A stretch of DNA of 64,000 nt from Streptomyces luomodiensis (GCF_031679605.1 NZ_CP117522.1:1240001-1304000); one strand, 5' to 3'. Positions 7,724-17,941 are shown, numbered from the stretch's first letter. Notes: a model not told the origin generated them from the letters alone. Numbers and translations: made by a program.

Positions 7724-9241
7724 CTAGTCGACCGTGACCCAGCCCAGGGTGCGCTGGACGGCCTTCTGCCAGCCCGCGTAGCCCTCCTCCCGGGCCTCCT
7801 CGCCCCACTGGGGCTCCCAGCGCCTGGCCTCCCTCCAGTGCGAACGCAGCTCATCGGTGTCCCGCCAGAACCCCGTGGCCAGCCCCGCGGCGTAGGCGGC
7901 GCCCAGGGCCGTGGTCTCGGCGATCACGGGGCGGCTGACCGGTACGCCCAGCACATCGGCCTGGATCTGCATGCACAGCTCGTTGTCGGTGACCCCGCCG
8001 TCCACCCTCAGCACGTCGAGGTGGATGTCGGCGTCCCGCTCCATGGCCTCCACCACGTCCCGGCTCTGGTAGCAGATCGACTCCAGGGTGGCCCGCGCCA
8101 GATGGCCATTGGTGTTGTAGCGGGTGAGACCGACGATCGCGCCCCGCGCGTCGGAGCGCCAGTACGGCGCGAAGAGGCCGGAGAACGCGGGCACGAAGTA
8201 CACACCGCCGTTGTCCTCGACGGTGCGGGCGAGCCGCTCGCTCCCGGCGGCGTCGTCGATCATCTTCATCTGGTCGCGCAGCCACTGGACGGCCGAGCCG
8301 GTGACGGCGATCGAGCCCTCCAGGGCGTAGACGGGAGGGCTGTCGCCGAACTGGTACGCCACGGTCGTGAGCAGTCCGCTGGCCGAGCGGATCAGCTCCC
8401 GCCCGGTGTTGAGCAGCAGGAAGTTACCGGTGCCGTAGGTGTTCTTGGCCTCGCCGGGGGCGAAGCAGACCTGGCCGACCGTGGCCGCGTGCTGATCGCC
8501 GAGGACACCGGTGATGGGGGTCGCGGTGCGCAGCGGACGGGAGGTGCGGGCCTTGCCGTACGCCTCGGGATGGGAGGAGGGGTTGATCGTGGGCAGCATG
8601 GCCCGCGGGATCCGGAAGAGCTCCAGCAGTTCGTCGTCCCAGTCCAGCGTCTCCAGGTTCATCAGCATGGTGCGGCTGGCGTTGGTGACATCGGTGGCGT
8701 GGATGCCGGCGTTGGGACCACCGGTGAGGTTCCACAGCACCCAGGCGTCGGTGTTGCCGAAGAGGGCGTGGCCGCGCTCGGCGGCCTCGCGGACGCCGTC
8801 GACGTTCTCCAGAATCCATTGGATCTTGCCGGCCGAGAAGTAGGTGGCCGGCGGCAGCCCCGCCTTGCGGCGGATGACCTCGCCCTTGCCCTCCCGTTCG
8901 AGGGCGGCCGCGATGGCGTCGGTGCGGGTGTCCTGCCAGACGATGGCGTTGTAGTACGGGCGGCCGTCGCGCGGATCCCAGATCACCGTGGTCTCGCGCT
9001 GATTGGTGATGCCGATCGCGGCCAGGTCGGTGGGGGAGAGTCCGCAGGCGCGGATGGCGTTCTGCATCACGGAGTTGGTGCGCTCGTAGATCTCCACCGG
9101 GTCGTGCTCGACCCAGCCGGCGCGCGGCAGGATCTGGCGGTGCTCCAGCTGGTACCGCGACACCTCGTCGCCGTCATGGTTGAAGATCATGAAGCGGGTG
9201 CTGGTGGTTCCCTGGTCCACCGCACCGACGAATTCCGGCAT
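7724..9241 (-). CDS. glpK: Glycerol kinase
   Basis: A 505-residue FGGY-family kinase that phosphorylates glycerol to glycerol 3-phosphate. It shows the N-terminal phosphate-binding loop [13 protein letters not shown], the glycerol-contacting [12 protein letters not shown] and [10 protein letters not shown], and the central [11 protein letters not shown]. The C-terminal signature around [20 protein letters not shown] is also present. Full length for the family. It lies 36 bases downstream of glpF on the same strand, so the two form an operon. Neither a GylR regulator nor GlpD accompanies it, so this looks like an accessory copy rather than the main glycerol operon. Confidence 0.95.
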   Translation of the reverse strand: MPEFVGAVDQGTTSTRFMIFNHDGDEVSRYQLEHRQILPRAGWVEHDPVEIYERTNSVMQNAIRACGLSPTDLAAIGITNQRETTVIWDPRDGRPYYNAIVWQDTRTDAIAAALEREGKGEVIRRKAGLPPATYFSAGKIQWILENVDGVREAAERGHALFGNTDAWVLWNLTGGPNAGIHATDVTNASRTMLMNLETLDWDDELLELFRIPRAMLPTINPSSHPEAYGKARTSRPLRTATPITGVLGDQHAATVGQVCFAPGEAKNTYGTGNFLLLNTGRELIRSASGLLTTVAYQFGDSPPVYALEGSIAVTGSAVQWLRDQMKMIDDAAGSERLARTVEDNGGVYFVPAFSGLFAPYWRSDARGAIVGLTRYNTNGHLARATLESICYQSRDVVEAMERDADIHLDVLRVDGGVTDNELCMQIQADVLGVPVSRPVIAETTALGAAYAAGLATGFWRDTDELRSHWREARRWEPQWGEEAREEGYAGWQKAVQRTLGWVTVD

Positions 9242-9277
9242 GCTGCCGCCTCTCGTGGGTGGGTCCGGCCGGACCGG

Positions 9278-10123
9278 CTACTCGGGTGCGGGCGCGCGGC
9301 CCGGCTCCGGCGGTGCGGGCATCGGGAGGTAGCGGCTGATCAGGACCTTGTACAGGGCGGCACCGACGAGCCCGCCGACCAGCGGGCCCACGATGGGCAC
9401 CCAGAAATAGAAGTTCCCGTACTGGTCCCGCCAGGCGCTGTGGTAGCCGGTGATGAAGCTGGCGAGCCGGGGACCGAAGTCACGGGCCGGGTTGATGGCG
9501 TACCCCGCGTCGGCGCCGAACGCCATGCCGATCGCGACCACGATCAGGCCGGTGATGAAGGGGCCCATATTGGCCTTCGGTGCCGAGTTCAGCACATCGG
9601 TGACGGCGAAGATGAGCAGCACCAGGATCGCGGTGCCGATGATCTGGTCGCGCAGCGCCCCCCATTCGCTCACCGGGAGTGAGCCGTTGCCGGGCAGGGT
9701 GGAGAAGACGAACTGGGTCTTGAAGGTGTGCCCCGGGTCGGCGGCCGCCAGCGCCTCGGTGTAGTTCCAGCGCACCAGCAGGGCCGCGACGAACGCGCCC
9801 AGCGTCTGGGCCACCGCGTAGGGCAGGACCTTGGACCAGGGGAAGTCCTTGAAGGCCGCCAGCGAGAGGGTGACCGCCGGGTTGATATGGGCCCCGCTGA
9901 GCCGCGCCGCCACATACACGCCCAAGGTGACGCCCAGACCCCAGGCCCAGGAGATGGAGTCGTGGTCGCCGAGAGCCCCCGGCGGCTTGGTCAGCGCACC
10001 CCCGGCCACGACCTGGGCCACCACACCGCAGCCGAACAGGATCAGGATCATCGTGCCCGCGAACTCCGCGCAGAGCTCGCCGAGCAGTCCCGGCATCGAG
10101 CGGTTTCGCTTGGGGGCCGTCAT
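9278..10123 (-). CDS. glpF: Glycerol uptake facilitator (aquaporin family)
   Basis: A 281-residue MIP-family channel with six membrane spans and both pore motifs: HINPAVTLSLAAF (first NPA) and YAINPARDFGPRL (second NPA). The Asp after the second NPA-Arg marks glycerol facilitators rather than water-only channels. It allows passive glycerol entry for GlpK encoded just downstream. The ATG at 10123 is used; a second ATG nine codons on (MPGLLGEL) is an alternative, and neither has a strong ribosome site. Confidence 0.93.
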   Translation of the reverse strand: MTAPKRNRSMPGLLGELCAEFAGTMILILFGCGVVAQVVAGGALTKPPGALGDHDSISWAWGLGVTLGVYVAARLSGAHINPAVTLSLAAFKDFPWSKVLPYAVAQTLGAFVAALLVRWNYTEALAAADPGHTFKTQFVFSTLPGNGSLPVSEWGALRDQIIGTAILVLLIFAVTDVLNSAPKANMGPFITGLIVVAIGMAFGADAGYAINPARDFGPRLASFITGYHSAWRDQYGNFYFWVPIVGPLVGGLVGAALYKVLISRYLPMPAPPEPGRAPAPE

Positions 10124-10320
10124 GGGCCCATCGTGGTCCCGCGGTGGTGCGGTGGCCCGTCCTGCTGGGCCGTCCGGGGCACGGACGGCGAAACCGGGTC
10201 TGTACGGATCGGGGTGCCGCCCTGTACCAAGGTCATGACAACATCATCATCGCCCCTCCAGATCACCGCCCTTCCAGACCATCGCCATCATCGCCCTCCA
10301 GCGGGAACAGGACGACACGG

Positions 10321-11592
10321 ATGCCGACCACCGGAGCCCCGACGAACTGGGCGGGGAACATCACCTTCGCCGCCGCCCGGCTGCACCGCCCGGACACCGC
10401 CGACGAGCTGCGGCGGATCGTCGGATCCGCCGACCGGGTGCGGGTGCTGGGCACGGGCCACTCCTTCAACCGCATCGCCGACACCGACGGCGATCTGGTG
10501 AGCCTGGACCGGCTGCCGCACCGGGTGGAGATCGACCCCGGGAAGCGCACGGCGACCATCGCGGCCGGTATGCGCTACGCCCATGTGGCCGAGGCCCTGC
10601 ACGCGGAGGGTTTCGCGCTGGCCAACCTGGCCTCGCTGCCGCACATCACGGTCGCGGGGGCCTGTGCCACCGCCACCCACGGCTCGGGGAGCACCCAGCG
10701 CTGTCTGGCGGCGGCCGTCGCCGGGCTGGAGATCGTCGGCCCCGGGGGCGAGGTGACCCTGCTGAGCCGGGACGAGAACCCGGACCGGCTGAACGGGGCC
10801 GTGGTCGGGCTCGGCGGGCTGGGCGTCGTCACCGCCATGACGCTGGACATCGAGCCCACCTACGACGTGGCCCAGTGGGTGTGGACCGGGCTTCCGCTGG
10901 ACCGGCTGGACGACAGCTTCGAGGAGATATTCGGCGCCGCCTACAGCGTCAGCGTCTTCACCGACTGGCGCTCGGGTGAGGGGGTGGTGTGGCTGAAGTG
11001 CCGCACCGACCTGCCCGACCCCCCGGAGCCGGGGCAGCCGTGGCTGGGGGCCCGCCCGGCCGACCGCCATCACCACCCGGTGCCCGCGATGCCGCCGCGG
11101 CACTGCACCGAGCAGTTGGGCGCGCCGGGGCCGTGGCATGAGCGGCTGCCGCACTTCCGCCCGGACTTCACCCCGAGCAACGGCGATGAGCTCCAGTCGG
11201 AGCTGCTGCTGCCACGCGAGGCCGCCTCGGCGGCGTTCGCGGCGCTGCGCGGCCTCGGCGACCGGATCGCGCCCGTGGTGCAGGTGTCCGAGGTCCGTAC
11301 GGTCGCGGCGGACGAGCTGTGGCTGAGCCCCGCGTACGGCCGGGACAGCGTCGCCTTCCACTTCACCTGGGTCCCCGACCACGAGGCGGTGATCGAGGTG
11401 GTGGCCGCGATGGAGGCGGAGCTGCTGCCGCTGGGGGCGCGGCCGCACTGGGGCAAGCTGACGGCGGCCGCGCCGGAGCGGATCCTCTCCTCCTACGACC
11501 GGGCCGCCGACTTCGCCCGGCTGCTGGCCGACCACGACCCGGCGGGGAAGTTCCGCAACGCCTATCTGGAGGACTACTTCCCCACCGGGTGA
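10321..11592 (+). CDS. aldO: Alditol oxidase (FAD-dependent, AldO/xylitol oxidase)
   Basis: A 423-residue vanillyl-alcohol-oxidase-family flavoenzyme. GTGHSFN near residue 45 contains the His that binds FAD covalently, NLASLPHITVAGACATATHG is the FAD pyrophosphate loop, and CTEQLGAPGPWHERLPHFR plus the C-terminal ARPHWGKL line the substrate pocket. It aligns closely with the characterised Streptomyces alditol oxidase, which oxidises terminal hydroxyls of xylitol, sorbitol and, less well, glycerol, making hydrogen peroxide. It is divergent from glpF-glpK, so it may form a second polyol branch. ATG 10321 is chosen because TNWAGNITF directly follows it as in AldO. Confidence 0.92.
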   Translation: MPTTGAPTNWAGNITFAAARLHRPDTADELRRIVGSADRVRVLGTGHSFNRIADTDGDLVSLDRLPHRVEIDPGKRTATIAAGMRYAHVAEALHAEGFALANLASLPHITVAGACATATHGSGSTQRCLAAAVAGLEIVGPGGEVTLLSRDENPDRLNGAVVGLGGLGVVTAMTLDIEPTYDVAQWVWTGLPLDRLDDSFEEIFGAAYSVSVFTDWRSGEGVVWLKCRTDLPDPPEPGQPWLGARPADRHHHPVPAMPPRHCTEQLGAPGPWHERLPHFRPDFTPSNGDELQSELLLPREAASAAFAALRGLGDRIAPVVQVSEVRTVAADELWLSPAYGRDSVAFHFTWVPDHEAVIEVVAAMEAELLPLGARPHWGKLTAAAPERILSSYDRAADFARLLADHDPAGKFRNAYLEDYFPTG

Positions 11593-11679
11593 CACCGCCG
11601 GTCCACCGGGGGACGCCGCCGGTCCACCGGGCGACAGCGGCTCCGCCGGCCGCCCGGGGACGGCGGCGCCACGCGGCCC

Positions 11680-14091
11680 TCAGCCGGTCCAGGACCACTC
11701 GGCGACCTCGGGCATATCGGTGCCGTGCTCGCGGATCCAGGCGTGGTGGCGGGTGCGGGCGTCCTGCATCCGCTGCCGTACGGCCGTGGCGCGCACCGCG
11801 AGGCCCGGGGTCCGGTCGATGACGTCCATCACCAGCCGGTAGCGGTCCAGATCGTTGCGCACCACCATGTCGAACGGCGTGGTGGTGGTGCCCGCCTCCT
11901 TGTAGCCGCGCACATGCAGGTGCGGGTGGACGGCGCGGCGGTAGGCCAGCCGGTGCACCAGCCACGGATAACCGTGGTAGGCGAAGATGACCGGCCGGTC
12001 GCGGGTGAACAGGGCGTCGAACTCGTGGTCCGTCATCCCGTGCGGATGCTCCTCCTTGGGCAGCAGCCGGGTCATGTCGACGACGTTGACCACGCGCACG
12101 GCCACATCGGGCAGGTGGCGGCGGAGGATCCCGGCGGCCGCGAGGACCTCCTGGGTGGGCACGTCGCCGGCGGCGGCCAGCACCACGTCCGGCTCCCCCG
12201 CGCCGTTCTCGGTGCCGGCCCACTCCCAGGTCCCGGCGCCCCGGGCGCAGTGGGCGCGCGCCTGGTCCAGGTCGAGCCAGTCGAAGCAGGGCTGCTTGCC
12301 CGCGACGACCACATTGACGTAGTCACGGGTGCGCAGGATGTGGTCGGTCACGCAGAGCAGGGTGTTGGCGTCCGGCGGCAGATAGACGCGCACCACCGCG
12401 GGGCTCTTGTTGAGCACATGGTCGACGAACCCGGGGTCCTGGTGGGAGAAGCCGTTGTGGTCCTGGCGCCACACATGCGAGGTCAGCAGGTAGTTCAGGG
12501 AGGCCACCGGGCGCCGCCACGGCAGTGCGCGGGAGGTCTTCAGCCATTTGATGTGCTGGTTGACCATGGAGTCCACGATGTGCACGAACGCCTCGTAACA
12601 GGAGAAGAGGCCGTGCCGCCCGGTCAGCAGATAGCCCTCCAGCCAGCCCTGGCACAGGTGCTCGGAGAGGACCTCCATGACCCGGCCGTGCCGGCCGAGG
12701 TGCTCGTCGGTGGGGAGGGTGGCCTCCTGCCACGCCTTGCCGGTGGCCTGGAAGACGGCCTCCAGCCGGTTGGAGGCGGTCTCGTCCGGGCCGACGATCC
12801 GGAAGTCGCGGCGGGCCTCGGTGTCCGCCATGACCTTCGCCAGCAGCCCGCCGAGCACCCGGGTCGGCTCGTGCAGGGTCGCCCCGGGGTTGTCGACGGG
12901 GACCGCGTACCGCTCCAGGCCGGGCAGCGGCAGCGAGCGCAACCGCAGCCCGCCGTTGGCGTGCGGATTGGCGCCCAGCCGGCGGTCGCCCCGCGGGACC
13001 TCGGCGAGGACCTCCGGTACGGGCCGCCCGTCGGCGTCGAAGAGCTCCTCGGGACGGTACGAGCGCAGCCAGCGCTCCAGCTGCCGCAGATGCTCCGGGT
13101 TCTCCCGGACGCCCGGCAGGGGCACCTGGTGGGAGCGCCAGGTGCCCGCCACGGGAAGTCCGTCGACCTCCTCGGGGCCGGTCCAGCCCTTGGGCGTACG
13201 GAGTACGAGCACCGGCCAGCGGGGCCGCTCGGCGATGCCCTCCGCGCGGGCGGTGCGCTGGAGCAGGGCGATCCGGTCCAGCGCCTCGTCCAGGGCGCGC
13301 GCCATGGCCCGGTGCACGGCGAACGGTTCGTCCCCGGCGACATGGACCGGCTCATGGCCGTACCCGCGCAGCAGCTCGTCGAGTTCGGTCCGGGGCAGCC
13401 GGGCGAGCACCGTGGGGTTGGCGATCTTGTAGCCGTTGAGGTGGAGGATCGGCAGCACGGCGCCGTCGTGGACCGGGTCCAGGAACTTGTTCGCGTGCCA
13501 GGAGCCGGCCAGCGGCCCGGTCTCGGCCTCGCCGTCGCCGATGACGCAGGCGACCAGCAGCCCGGGGTTGTCCAGCGCGGCCCCGTACGCGTGGGCGAGG
13601 GAGTAGCCGAGCTCGCCGCCCTCGTGGATGGAGCCGGGCGTCTCGGGGGCGACGTGGCTGGGCACCCCGCCGGGGAAGGAGAACTGGCCGAAGAGCCGGG
13701 CCATGCCCGCCGCGTCCCGGCCGACGTCCGGGTAGGTCTCGGAGTAGCTGCCGTCCAGCCAGGAGCCGGCGAGCACCGCGGGACCGCCGTGGCCGGGGCC
13801 CCAGACGCAGATGGCGTCCAGGTCGCGGTCCTTGATGACGCGGTTCAGGTGGGTGTGGATCAGGTTCAGCCCCGGTGAGGTGCCCCAGTGGCCCAGCAGC
13901 CGGGGCTTGATGTGGTCCGGGCGCAGCGGCTCGGTCAGCAGTGGATTGGCCAGCAGGTAGATCTGGCCCGCGGCGAGGTAGTTGGCGGCGCGCCAGTGGG
14001 CGTCCAGGGCGCGGATCCGGTCGTCGGAGAGTCCACTTCCCGGCGTGGCCGTCGTGGCCGTCGCGGTCGTCGTGGTCGGTGCGTCTGGCAT
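11680..14091 (-). CDS. xfp: Phosphoketolase (xylulose 5-phosphate/fructose 6-phosphate)
   Basis: An 803-residue thiamine-diphosphate enzyme that splits xylulose 5-phosphate and/or fructose 6-phosphate into acetyl phosphate plus an aldose phosphate. Motifs: [20 protein letters not shown] near the start, [20 protein letters not shown] (ThDP/Mg binding, GDGE...N) and [13 protein letters not shown]. The first ~20 residues are a Thr/Ala-rich tail unlike the rest. Acetyl phosphate could feed substrate-level ATP synthesis, which fits the hypoxia-type genes next door, but no acetate kinase is present. Upstream (14092-14187) lies a short gap to a universal stress gene on the same strand. Confidence 0.94.
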   Translation of the reverse strand: MPDAPTTTTATATTATPGSGLSDDRIRALDAHWRAANYLAAGQIYLLANPLLTEPLRPDHIKPRLLGHWGTSPGLNLIHTHLNRVIKDRDLDAICVWGPGHGGPAVLAGSWLDGSYSETYPDVGRDAAGMARLFGQFSFPGGVPSHVAPETPGSIHEGGELGYSLAHAYGAALDNPGLLVACVIGDGEAETGPLAGSWHANKFLDPVHDGAVLPILHLNGYKIANPTVLARLPRTELDELLRGYGHEPVHVAGDEPFAVHRAMARALDEALDRIALLQRTARAEGIAERPRWPVLVLRTPKGWTGPEEVDGLPVAGTWRSHQVPLPGVRENPEHLRQLERWLRSYRPEELFDADGRPVPEVLAEVPRGDRRLGANPHANGGLRLRSLPLPGLERYAVPVDNPGATLHEPTRVLGGLLAKVMADTEARRDFRIVGPDETASNRLEAVFQATGKAWQEATLPTDEHLGRHGRVMEVLSEHLCQGWLEGYLLTGRHGLFSCYEAFVHIVDSMVNQHIKWLKTSRALPWRRPVASLNYLLTSHVWRQDHNGFSHQDPGFVDHVLNKSPAVVRVYLPPDANTLLCVTDHILRTRDYVNVVVAGKQPCFDWLDLDQARAHCARGAGTWEWAGTENGAGEPDVVLAAAGDVPTQEVLAAAGILRRHLPDVAVRVVNVVDMTRLLPKEEHPHGMTDHEFDALFTRDRPVIFAYHGYPWLVHRLAYRRAVHPHLHVRGYKEAGTTTTPFDMVVRNDLDRYRLVMDVIDRTPGLAVRATAVRQRMQDARTRHHAWIREHGTDMPEVAEWSWTG

Positions 14092-14187
14092 GGACCCCTC
14101 TTTCCCTCGTGGGGTGTACGGACTCGTGGGCGGGGTGTGGTGGGACTGATGTACGGATGTGGGCCGGCTGGTCGCGCCACCGGCCGT

Positions 14188-15066
14188 TCAGACCCGCTCC
14201 GGCACGATCACCACCGGGCAGGGCGCGTGGTGCAGGGCCGCGTGGGCGATGCGGCCGAGTTGCAGCCCGAAGGTGCGACCGTGGCCGCGGCGGGCGCCGA
14301 GGACCAGCAGATCGGCGGTGGCCGCCGCCTGGAGGAGCACCTTGCGGGCCGGTCCCTCGGCCGTCTCGGGGTGGACGGTGACCTCGGGGTGGTCCCGTCG
14401 GGAGGTCCGCAGGGCGTCGTCCAGCGTCCGCTCCGCCCGTGCCCAGTGGGCACGGACCGGGTCCCCGTCGATCAGCAGATCATCCGTCACCTCGCCGGCC
14501 GGGCAGCGCCACGCCCGAACGGCCTCCAGCACCCCGCCGCGCGCCGCGGCCTCGCGGAAGGCGAACCGGGTCGCGGCCGACGGACCGGCCGTCTCGCCCA
14601 CGCCCAGCACGATCCGGCCGAAGGCACCGCGCCGGTTGGGCTCCCCGCCGCGTACGACGGTCACCGGGCACGCGGCGCGGCCGGCGAGCGCCAGGCTCAC
14701 CGAGCCGAGCAGCAGCCCGGCGAGTTCGCCGCGCCCGCGGGAGCCGGTGACCAGGCCCGAGGCGTCCCGGCCCGCGCGCAGCAGCGCGGCGACCGGGTCC
14801 TCCGGCAGCACCTCGGCCAGGAGCTTCACATCGGGTCCGTACCGGCGGGCGCGCTCCGCCGCGCAGGCGGCGATCTCCTCGGCCCTGGCCTGCTCCCAGG
14901 GGCGCTCGGGGTCGGCGGCGGGCGCGATGCCCTCGTACCGCTCCCATAGGGAGGCGTGGATCAGCCGCAGTGGCACCCCGTACCGGGCCGCCGCGGCCAC
15001 CGCCCAGTCCACCGCCCGGAGGCTGTGGTGCGAGCCGTCGACGCCCACCACCAGGGGGTGCTCCAC
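14188..15066 (-). CDS. Universal stress protein, tandem UspA domains
   Basis: A 292-residue protein of two UspA domains (about residues 1-140 and 150-290). The first has the nucleotide-binding pattern VVGVDGSHHSLRAVDWA ... VTGSRGRGELAGLLLGSVS; the second ends LHHAPCPVVIVPE. Two-domain USPs of this type are abundant in the mycobacterial DosR regulon and bind ATP. GTG 15066 is chosen because the domain begins at once (EHPLVVGVDGS); upstream reading is low complexity. It is divergent from the CBS-BON gene across a gap carrying candidate response-regulator boxes. Confidence 0.9.
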   Translation of the reverse strand: MEHPLVVGVDGSHHSLRAVDWAVAAAARYGVPLRLIHASLWERYEGIAPAADPERPWEQARAEEIAACAAERARRYGPDVKLLAEVLPEDPVAALLRAGRDASGLVTGSRGRGELAGLLLGSVSLALAGRAACPVTVVRGGEPNRRGAFGRIVLGVGETAGPSAATRFAFREAAARGGVLEAVRAWRCPAGEVTDDLLIDGDPVRAHWARAERTLDDALRTSRRDHPEVTVHPETAEGPARKVLLQAAATADLLVLGARRGHGRTFGLQLGRIAHAALHHAPCPVVIVPERV

Positions 15067-15300
15067 CGTTCCCACCACCTTCCGCGCGGCAGTGCCCGTG
15101 CTGTCCCGGGGACGCGGTCTCCCGCCCTCGCCCCAGCCTCGCGCCCGCGCGGGACCGGGCGCGAGAGGCGGTTCGGCCCCGCCGAGGGTCGTTCGGCCCA
15201 GGGCGCCCATGCGGGCCGAACGGTCCCGAGCGGACCCCGGGCAGCCCAAGAGAACGGCCTGGGCGCCGTCCGAAGCTGGGACCGGATCGGGGAGGCAGGG
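15067..15300. promoter_or_regulatory. Divergent promoter region with two or three 15-bp dormancy-type boxes
   Basis: Between the divergent USP and CBS-BON genes lie AGGGTCGTTCGGCCC (15185-15199, plus) and GGGCCGAACGGTCCC (15213-15227; on the complement GGGACCGTTCGGCCC). A weaker relative, GAGGCGGTTCGGCCC, occurs at 15165-15179. The same element recurs upstream of the DevR-like regulator (23892-23906), so it is a candidate binding site for that regulator. This is seen in the sequence; the function is inferred. Confidence 0.55.
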
Positions 15301-15903
15301 ATGAAGCACCGCAAAATCGGCAACGTGATGACCGACGATGTGGTCCGGGTGAGCTCCGGGACCTCGTTCGACGAGGTCGACGCGCTGCTCTCGCGGCACC
15401 GCATCAACGGACTGCCGGTGGTGGACGAGGACGACAAGGTGGTCGGCGTGATCACCGGAACCGATCTCAGCGCTCCCGCCCCGACGGCCGGGCAGCTGAT
15501 GTCGCGCCCCGCGATCACCGTGCGGCCCCAGGACAGCATCGTGGACGCGGCCCGCGCGATGGACCGCCATCGCGTCGAGCGGCTTCCCGTGGTGGACGAG
15601 GAGAACCGGCTGATCGGCATCGTCACCCGCCGGGACCTGCTGCGCGTCTTCCTCCGCCCGGACGACGAGATCCGCGCCGAGGTGATCGACGAGGTGCTGG
15701 TCCGCTCGCTGTGGCTCGGCCCGCAGTCGGTCGCGGTCACCGTGACCGACGGGGTCGTCCGGCTGGAGGGACAGCTCGACCGGCACAGCGAGATCCCCAT
15801 CGCGGTCCGGATGGCCGGACAGGTGGACGGCGTGGTGGCCGTCGTCGACCGGCTCACCTACCGGGTCGACGACTCCGCCGACCGGGGAGGCGCACGGCGA
15901 TGA
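15301..15903 (+). CDS. CBS-BON domain protein
   Basis: A 200-residue protein with two CBS motifs (VMTDDVVRVSSGTSFDEVDA ... VVGVITGTDL and LMSRPAITVRPQDSIVDAAR ... LIGIVTRRDLLRVFL) forming a Bateman module. A C-terminal BON-like region follows (VTVTDGVVRLEGQLDRHSE). CBS pairs usually bind adenosine nucleotides; hypoxic response protein Hrp1 of the DosR regulon is a two-CBS protein, though without BON. Its stop overlaps the next USP start (ATGA), so the two are co-translated. Confidence 0.88.
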   Translation: MKHRKIGNVMTDDVVRVSSGTSFDEVDALLSRHRINGLPVVDEDDKVVGVITGTDLSAPAPTAGQLMSRPAITVRPQDSIVDAARAMDRHRVERLPVVDEENRLIGIVTRRDLLRVFLRPDDEIRAEVIDEVLVRSLWLGPQSVAVTVTDGVVRLEGQLDRHSEIPIAVRMAGQVDGVVAVVDRLTYRVDDSADRGGARR

Positions 15904-16832
15904 CCGATCCGGCCGGGCCGGTGCGGAACGGACGGGTGCGGTACGGGCGGGTGGTGGTCGGCCTGGACGGCTCCGACAGCGCCTGGGCCGCGCTGGACCG
16001 CGCGGTCACCGAGGCGCGGAGCCGTGGCGCCGTGCTGGAGATCGTGCACGCCTGGCCGTGGGCCCGTACCGACCCGCTCGCCTTCGACCCGGAGAGCGAA
16101 CCGCGGCGTCCCCCGGTGGAGATCGCCAGGACCGTGCTGCGGCTGGCCGAGGCGCGGGCCCGGGAGCGCGAGCCTGGGCTGCGGATCGTACCCACGTTGA
16201 CGGCACGGGACGCGGTGCCCGAACTGCTGCGGATCGGCGCGGACGCGGCGCTGATCGTCATCGGCACCCGGGGGCTGGGCGGCTTCACCGGACTGCTGCT
16301 CGGCTCGGTCGGACTGCGGCTGGCCGCCCACACCCGGCGCCCACTGCTGGTGGTGCGCGGCGGGGCACCGGCGGCGTACGGGCCCGAGGGCCACGGCAAG
16401 GTGCTGGTCGGGCTGGAGAGCGGCACGGACGGGGCGGCGGCCCGGTTCGCCTTCGAGGAGGCGGTCCGGCGCCGGGCCCGGCTGCGAGTGCTCTACGCCT
16501 GGTCACGGCCGCGGGTCCGCGCGGGCAGCGTCGCCGCGGGCGATCACACCCTGCCCGTACCGGGGGTGGCGGCGCCGGGAGCCGAGCCGGAGCAGACGGT
16601 GCCCCAGGGCGTGGTAGCCGCCCTGCGCGAGGAGTTCGGCCAGGTACGGGTGCGGGAACACACCGCCCACGGCACCCCCGCGCAGGCGCTGGTGGAGGCG
16701 TCACGGGCGGCGGACGTCCTGGTGCTCGCCGTACGACGGCGAACGGCCCGCCTCGGAATGCGCCTCGACCCGGTCACCCACGCGGTACTGCACCACGCAC
16801 ACTGCCCGGTACTGCTGGTGCCGGTCGCGTAG
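15900..16832 (+). CDS. Universal stress protein, tandem UspA domains
   Basis: A 310-residue two-domain USP. Domain 1: VVVGLDGSDSAWAALDRAVT to IGTRGLGGFTGLLLGSVGLR; domain 2 begins KVLVGLESGTDGAAARFAFE and ends VLHHAHCPVLLVPVA. The G-2x-G-9x-G(S/T) ATP-binding pattern is clear in domain 1 and degraded in domain 2. The start is fixed by the ATGA overlap with the CBS-BON gene, whose promoter boxes it probably shares. Downstream lies the 251-bp repeat region. Confidence 0.9.
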   Translation: MTDPAGPVRNGRVRYGRVVVGLDGSDSAWAALDRAVTEARSRGAVLEIVHAWPWARTDPLAFDPESEPRRPPVEIARTVLRLAEARAREREPGLRIVPTLTARDAVPELLRIGADAALIVIGTRGLGGFTGLLLGSVGLRLAAHTRRPLLVVRGGAPAAYGPEGHGKVLVGLESGTDGAAARFAFEEAVRRRARLRVLYAWSRPRVRAGSVAAGDHTLPVPGVAAPGAEPEQTVPQGVVAALREEFGQVRVREHTAHGTPAQALVEASRAADVLVLAVRRRTARLGMRLDPVTHAVLHHAHCPVLLVPVA

Positions 16833-16954
16833 GCGGGGGCGGGGGCGCGGGCGACGAGGCCGAGGGATGGGGGTCGACGAGGCCAGGGCGGGCTGGGGCG
16901 CGCGGCGAGGCCGAGGCTGGGGGGACGGGGCGGGCGGGGCGACGAAATTGTCGC

Positions 16955-17529
16955 GCAATGGCCCGGTGGCGCGCTCCGCGCCAGGCCGACCGGACCGGGG
17001 CGACGCCCGGCGGCGGGCTCCGGGCCGGGGACGGCGAGGCCAGGGCGGGCTGGGGCGGGCGACGAGGCTCGCCGGCGGTGCCCGGTGGCACGCTCCCGGG
17101 CGGGGCGACGACGCTTGCCGCGCGGTGCCTAGTGGCACGCTCCCGGGCGGGGCGACGAGGCCGGGGCGATGGCCTAGTGGCTCACCCCCGGACCGGAGGC
17201 GACGAGACCGGGGCGATGGCCCGGTGGCGCGCCGGGCCGACCGGACCGGGGCGACGCCCGGCGGCGGGCTCCGGGCCGGGGACGGCGAGGCCAGGACGGG
17301 CTGGGGCGGGCGACGAGCTCGCCGACGGTGCCCGGTGGCACGCTCCCAGGCGGGGCGACGACGCTTGCCGCGCGGTGCCTAGTGGCACACCCCCGGACCG
17401 GGGGCGACGAGGCCGGGGCGATGGCCTAGTGGCTCACCCCCGGACCGGAGGCGACGAGACCGGGGCGATGGCCCGGTGACGCGCCAGGCCGACCGGACCG
17501 GGGCGACGCCCGGCGGCGGGCTCCGGGCT
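16955..17529 (+). repeat. Imperfect ~251-bp tandem direct repeat (two copies plus a partial third)
   Basis: Copy 1 runs about 16955-17212, copy 2 17213-17464 and the truncated copy 3 17465-17529. The landmark ggaccggggcgacgcccgg begins at 16992, 17243 and 17495. Copy 1 has a 7-base insertion. Shorter echoes of gcctagtggc and ggggcgacgag recur inside each unit. Each copy contains [A/G]GGCCGACCGGACC (16983-16996, 17234-17247, 17486-17499), which resembles the candidate dormancy box. The repeats have no coding logic. Confidence 0.8.
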
Positions 17530-17568
17530 TCGGAAAGGGCCGGATGACCTGGCCCCGGGGGCTGCCGC

Positions 17569-17583
17569 GGGACCGGTCGGCCC
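17569..17583 (+). promoter_or_regulatory. Candidate DevR/OsdR-type box
   Basis: GGGACCGGTCGGCCC differs from the element GGGACCGTTCGGCCC at one position. It lies 358 bases before the start of the USP gene at 17942, directly after the 251-bp repeats. The distance is long for an activator site unless the transcript has a long leader. Confidence 0.4.
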
Positions 17584-17941
17584 TGTCGGGCAGGGCCCGG
17601 TCATGGTCCGCTGGAAGTGGCACCGGGGGCATCCGGCAGACGCGGAGAAGCGGACGTCCGAGTGCCGCGCACCGCGCAATCAGGGCCCGCGAGAAGCGGG
17701 CGCCCCCGGCGCCCCCGGGTGGGCACTTCCCGGCGGTGGCCGGGGGCGAGCCGAAGGGCGGCGCGCCACTGTCGCCGAGGGGGAGCGCGCGGGCCGACGA
17801 GGGCCGTGGTCGGTGTGGCAGCGCCGCCACGTGAGTGGCGGGCACGTCCGACCGGCGGCGCACGGCGGACTGGAACTCCCCCGGAGGCGGACCGGGCCGC
17901 CGTGCCGCCGAGTGGCCCGTGCCGGGAAGAAGGAGGCAGCG

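Larger units (their letters stand above)
16833..17941. other. 1.1-kb gene-free gap filled largely by repeats
   Basis: No convincing gene lies here: all frames are open because of extreme GC content, and their products are Arg/Gly/Pro low complexity. The first two thirds are the direct-repeat array annotated separately. The rest carries one candidate 15-bp box (17569-17583) and a small hairpin (CCGCCAC/GTGGCGG, about 17824-17841) ahead of the next USP gene, so it presumably includes that gene's promoter and a long leader. Confidence 0.6.

Noticed and set aside
10124..10320. Dormancy-type box between glpF and aldO (GGGCCCATCGTGGTCCC)
   Set aside because: The half-sites are 17 rather than 15 bases end to end and the centre does not match the other copies.
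16955..17529. CRISPR array or insertion sequence at the 251-bp repeats
   Set aside because: Units are long, adjacent and without unique spacers; no cas or transposase gene and no terminal inverted repeats.
17603..17941. N-terminal extension of the USP gene from ATG 17603
   Set aside because: Adds 113 Arg/Gly/Pro residues; a strong ribosome site and the UspA domain both start at 17942.
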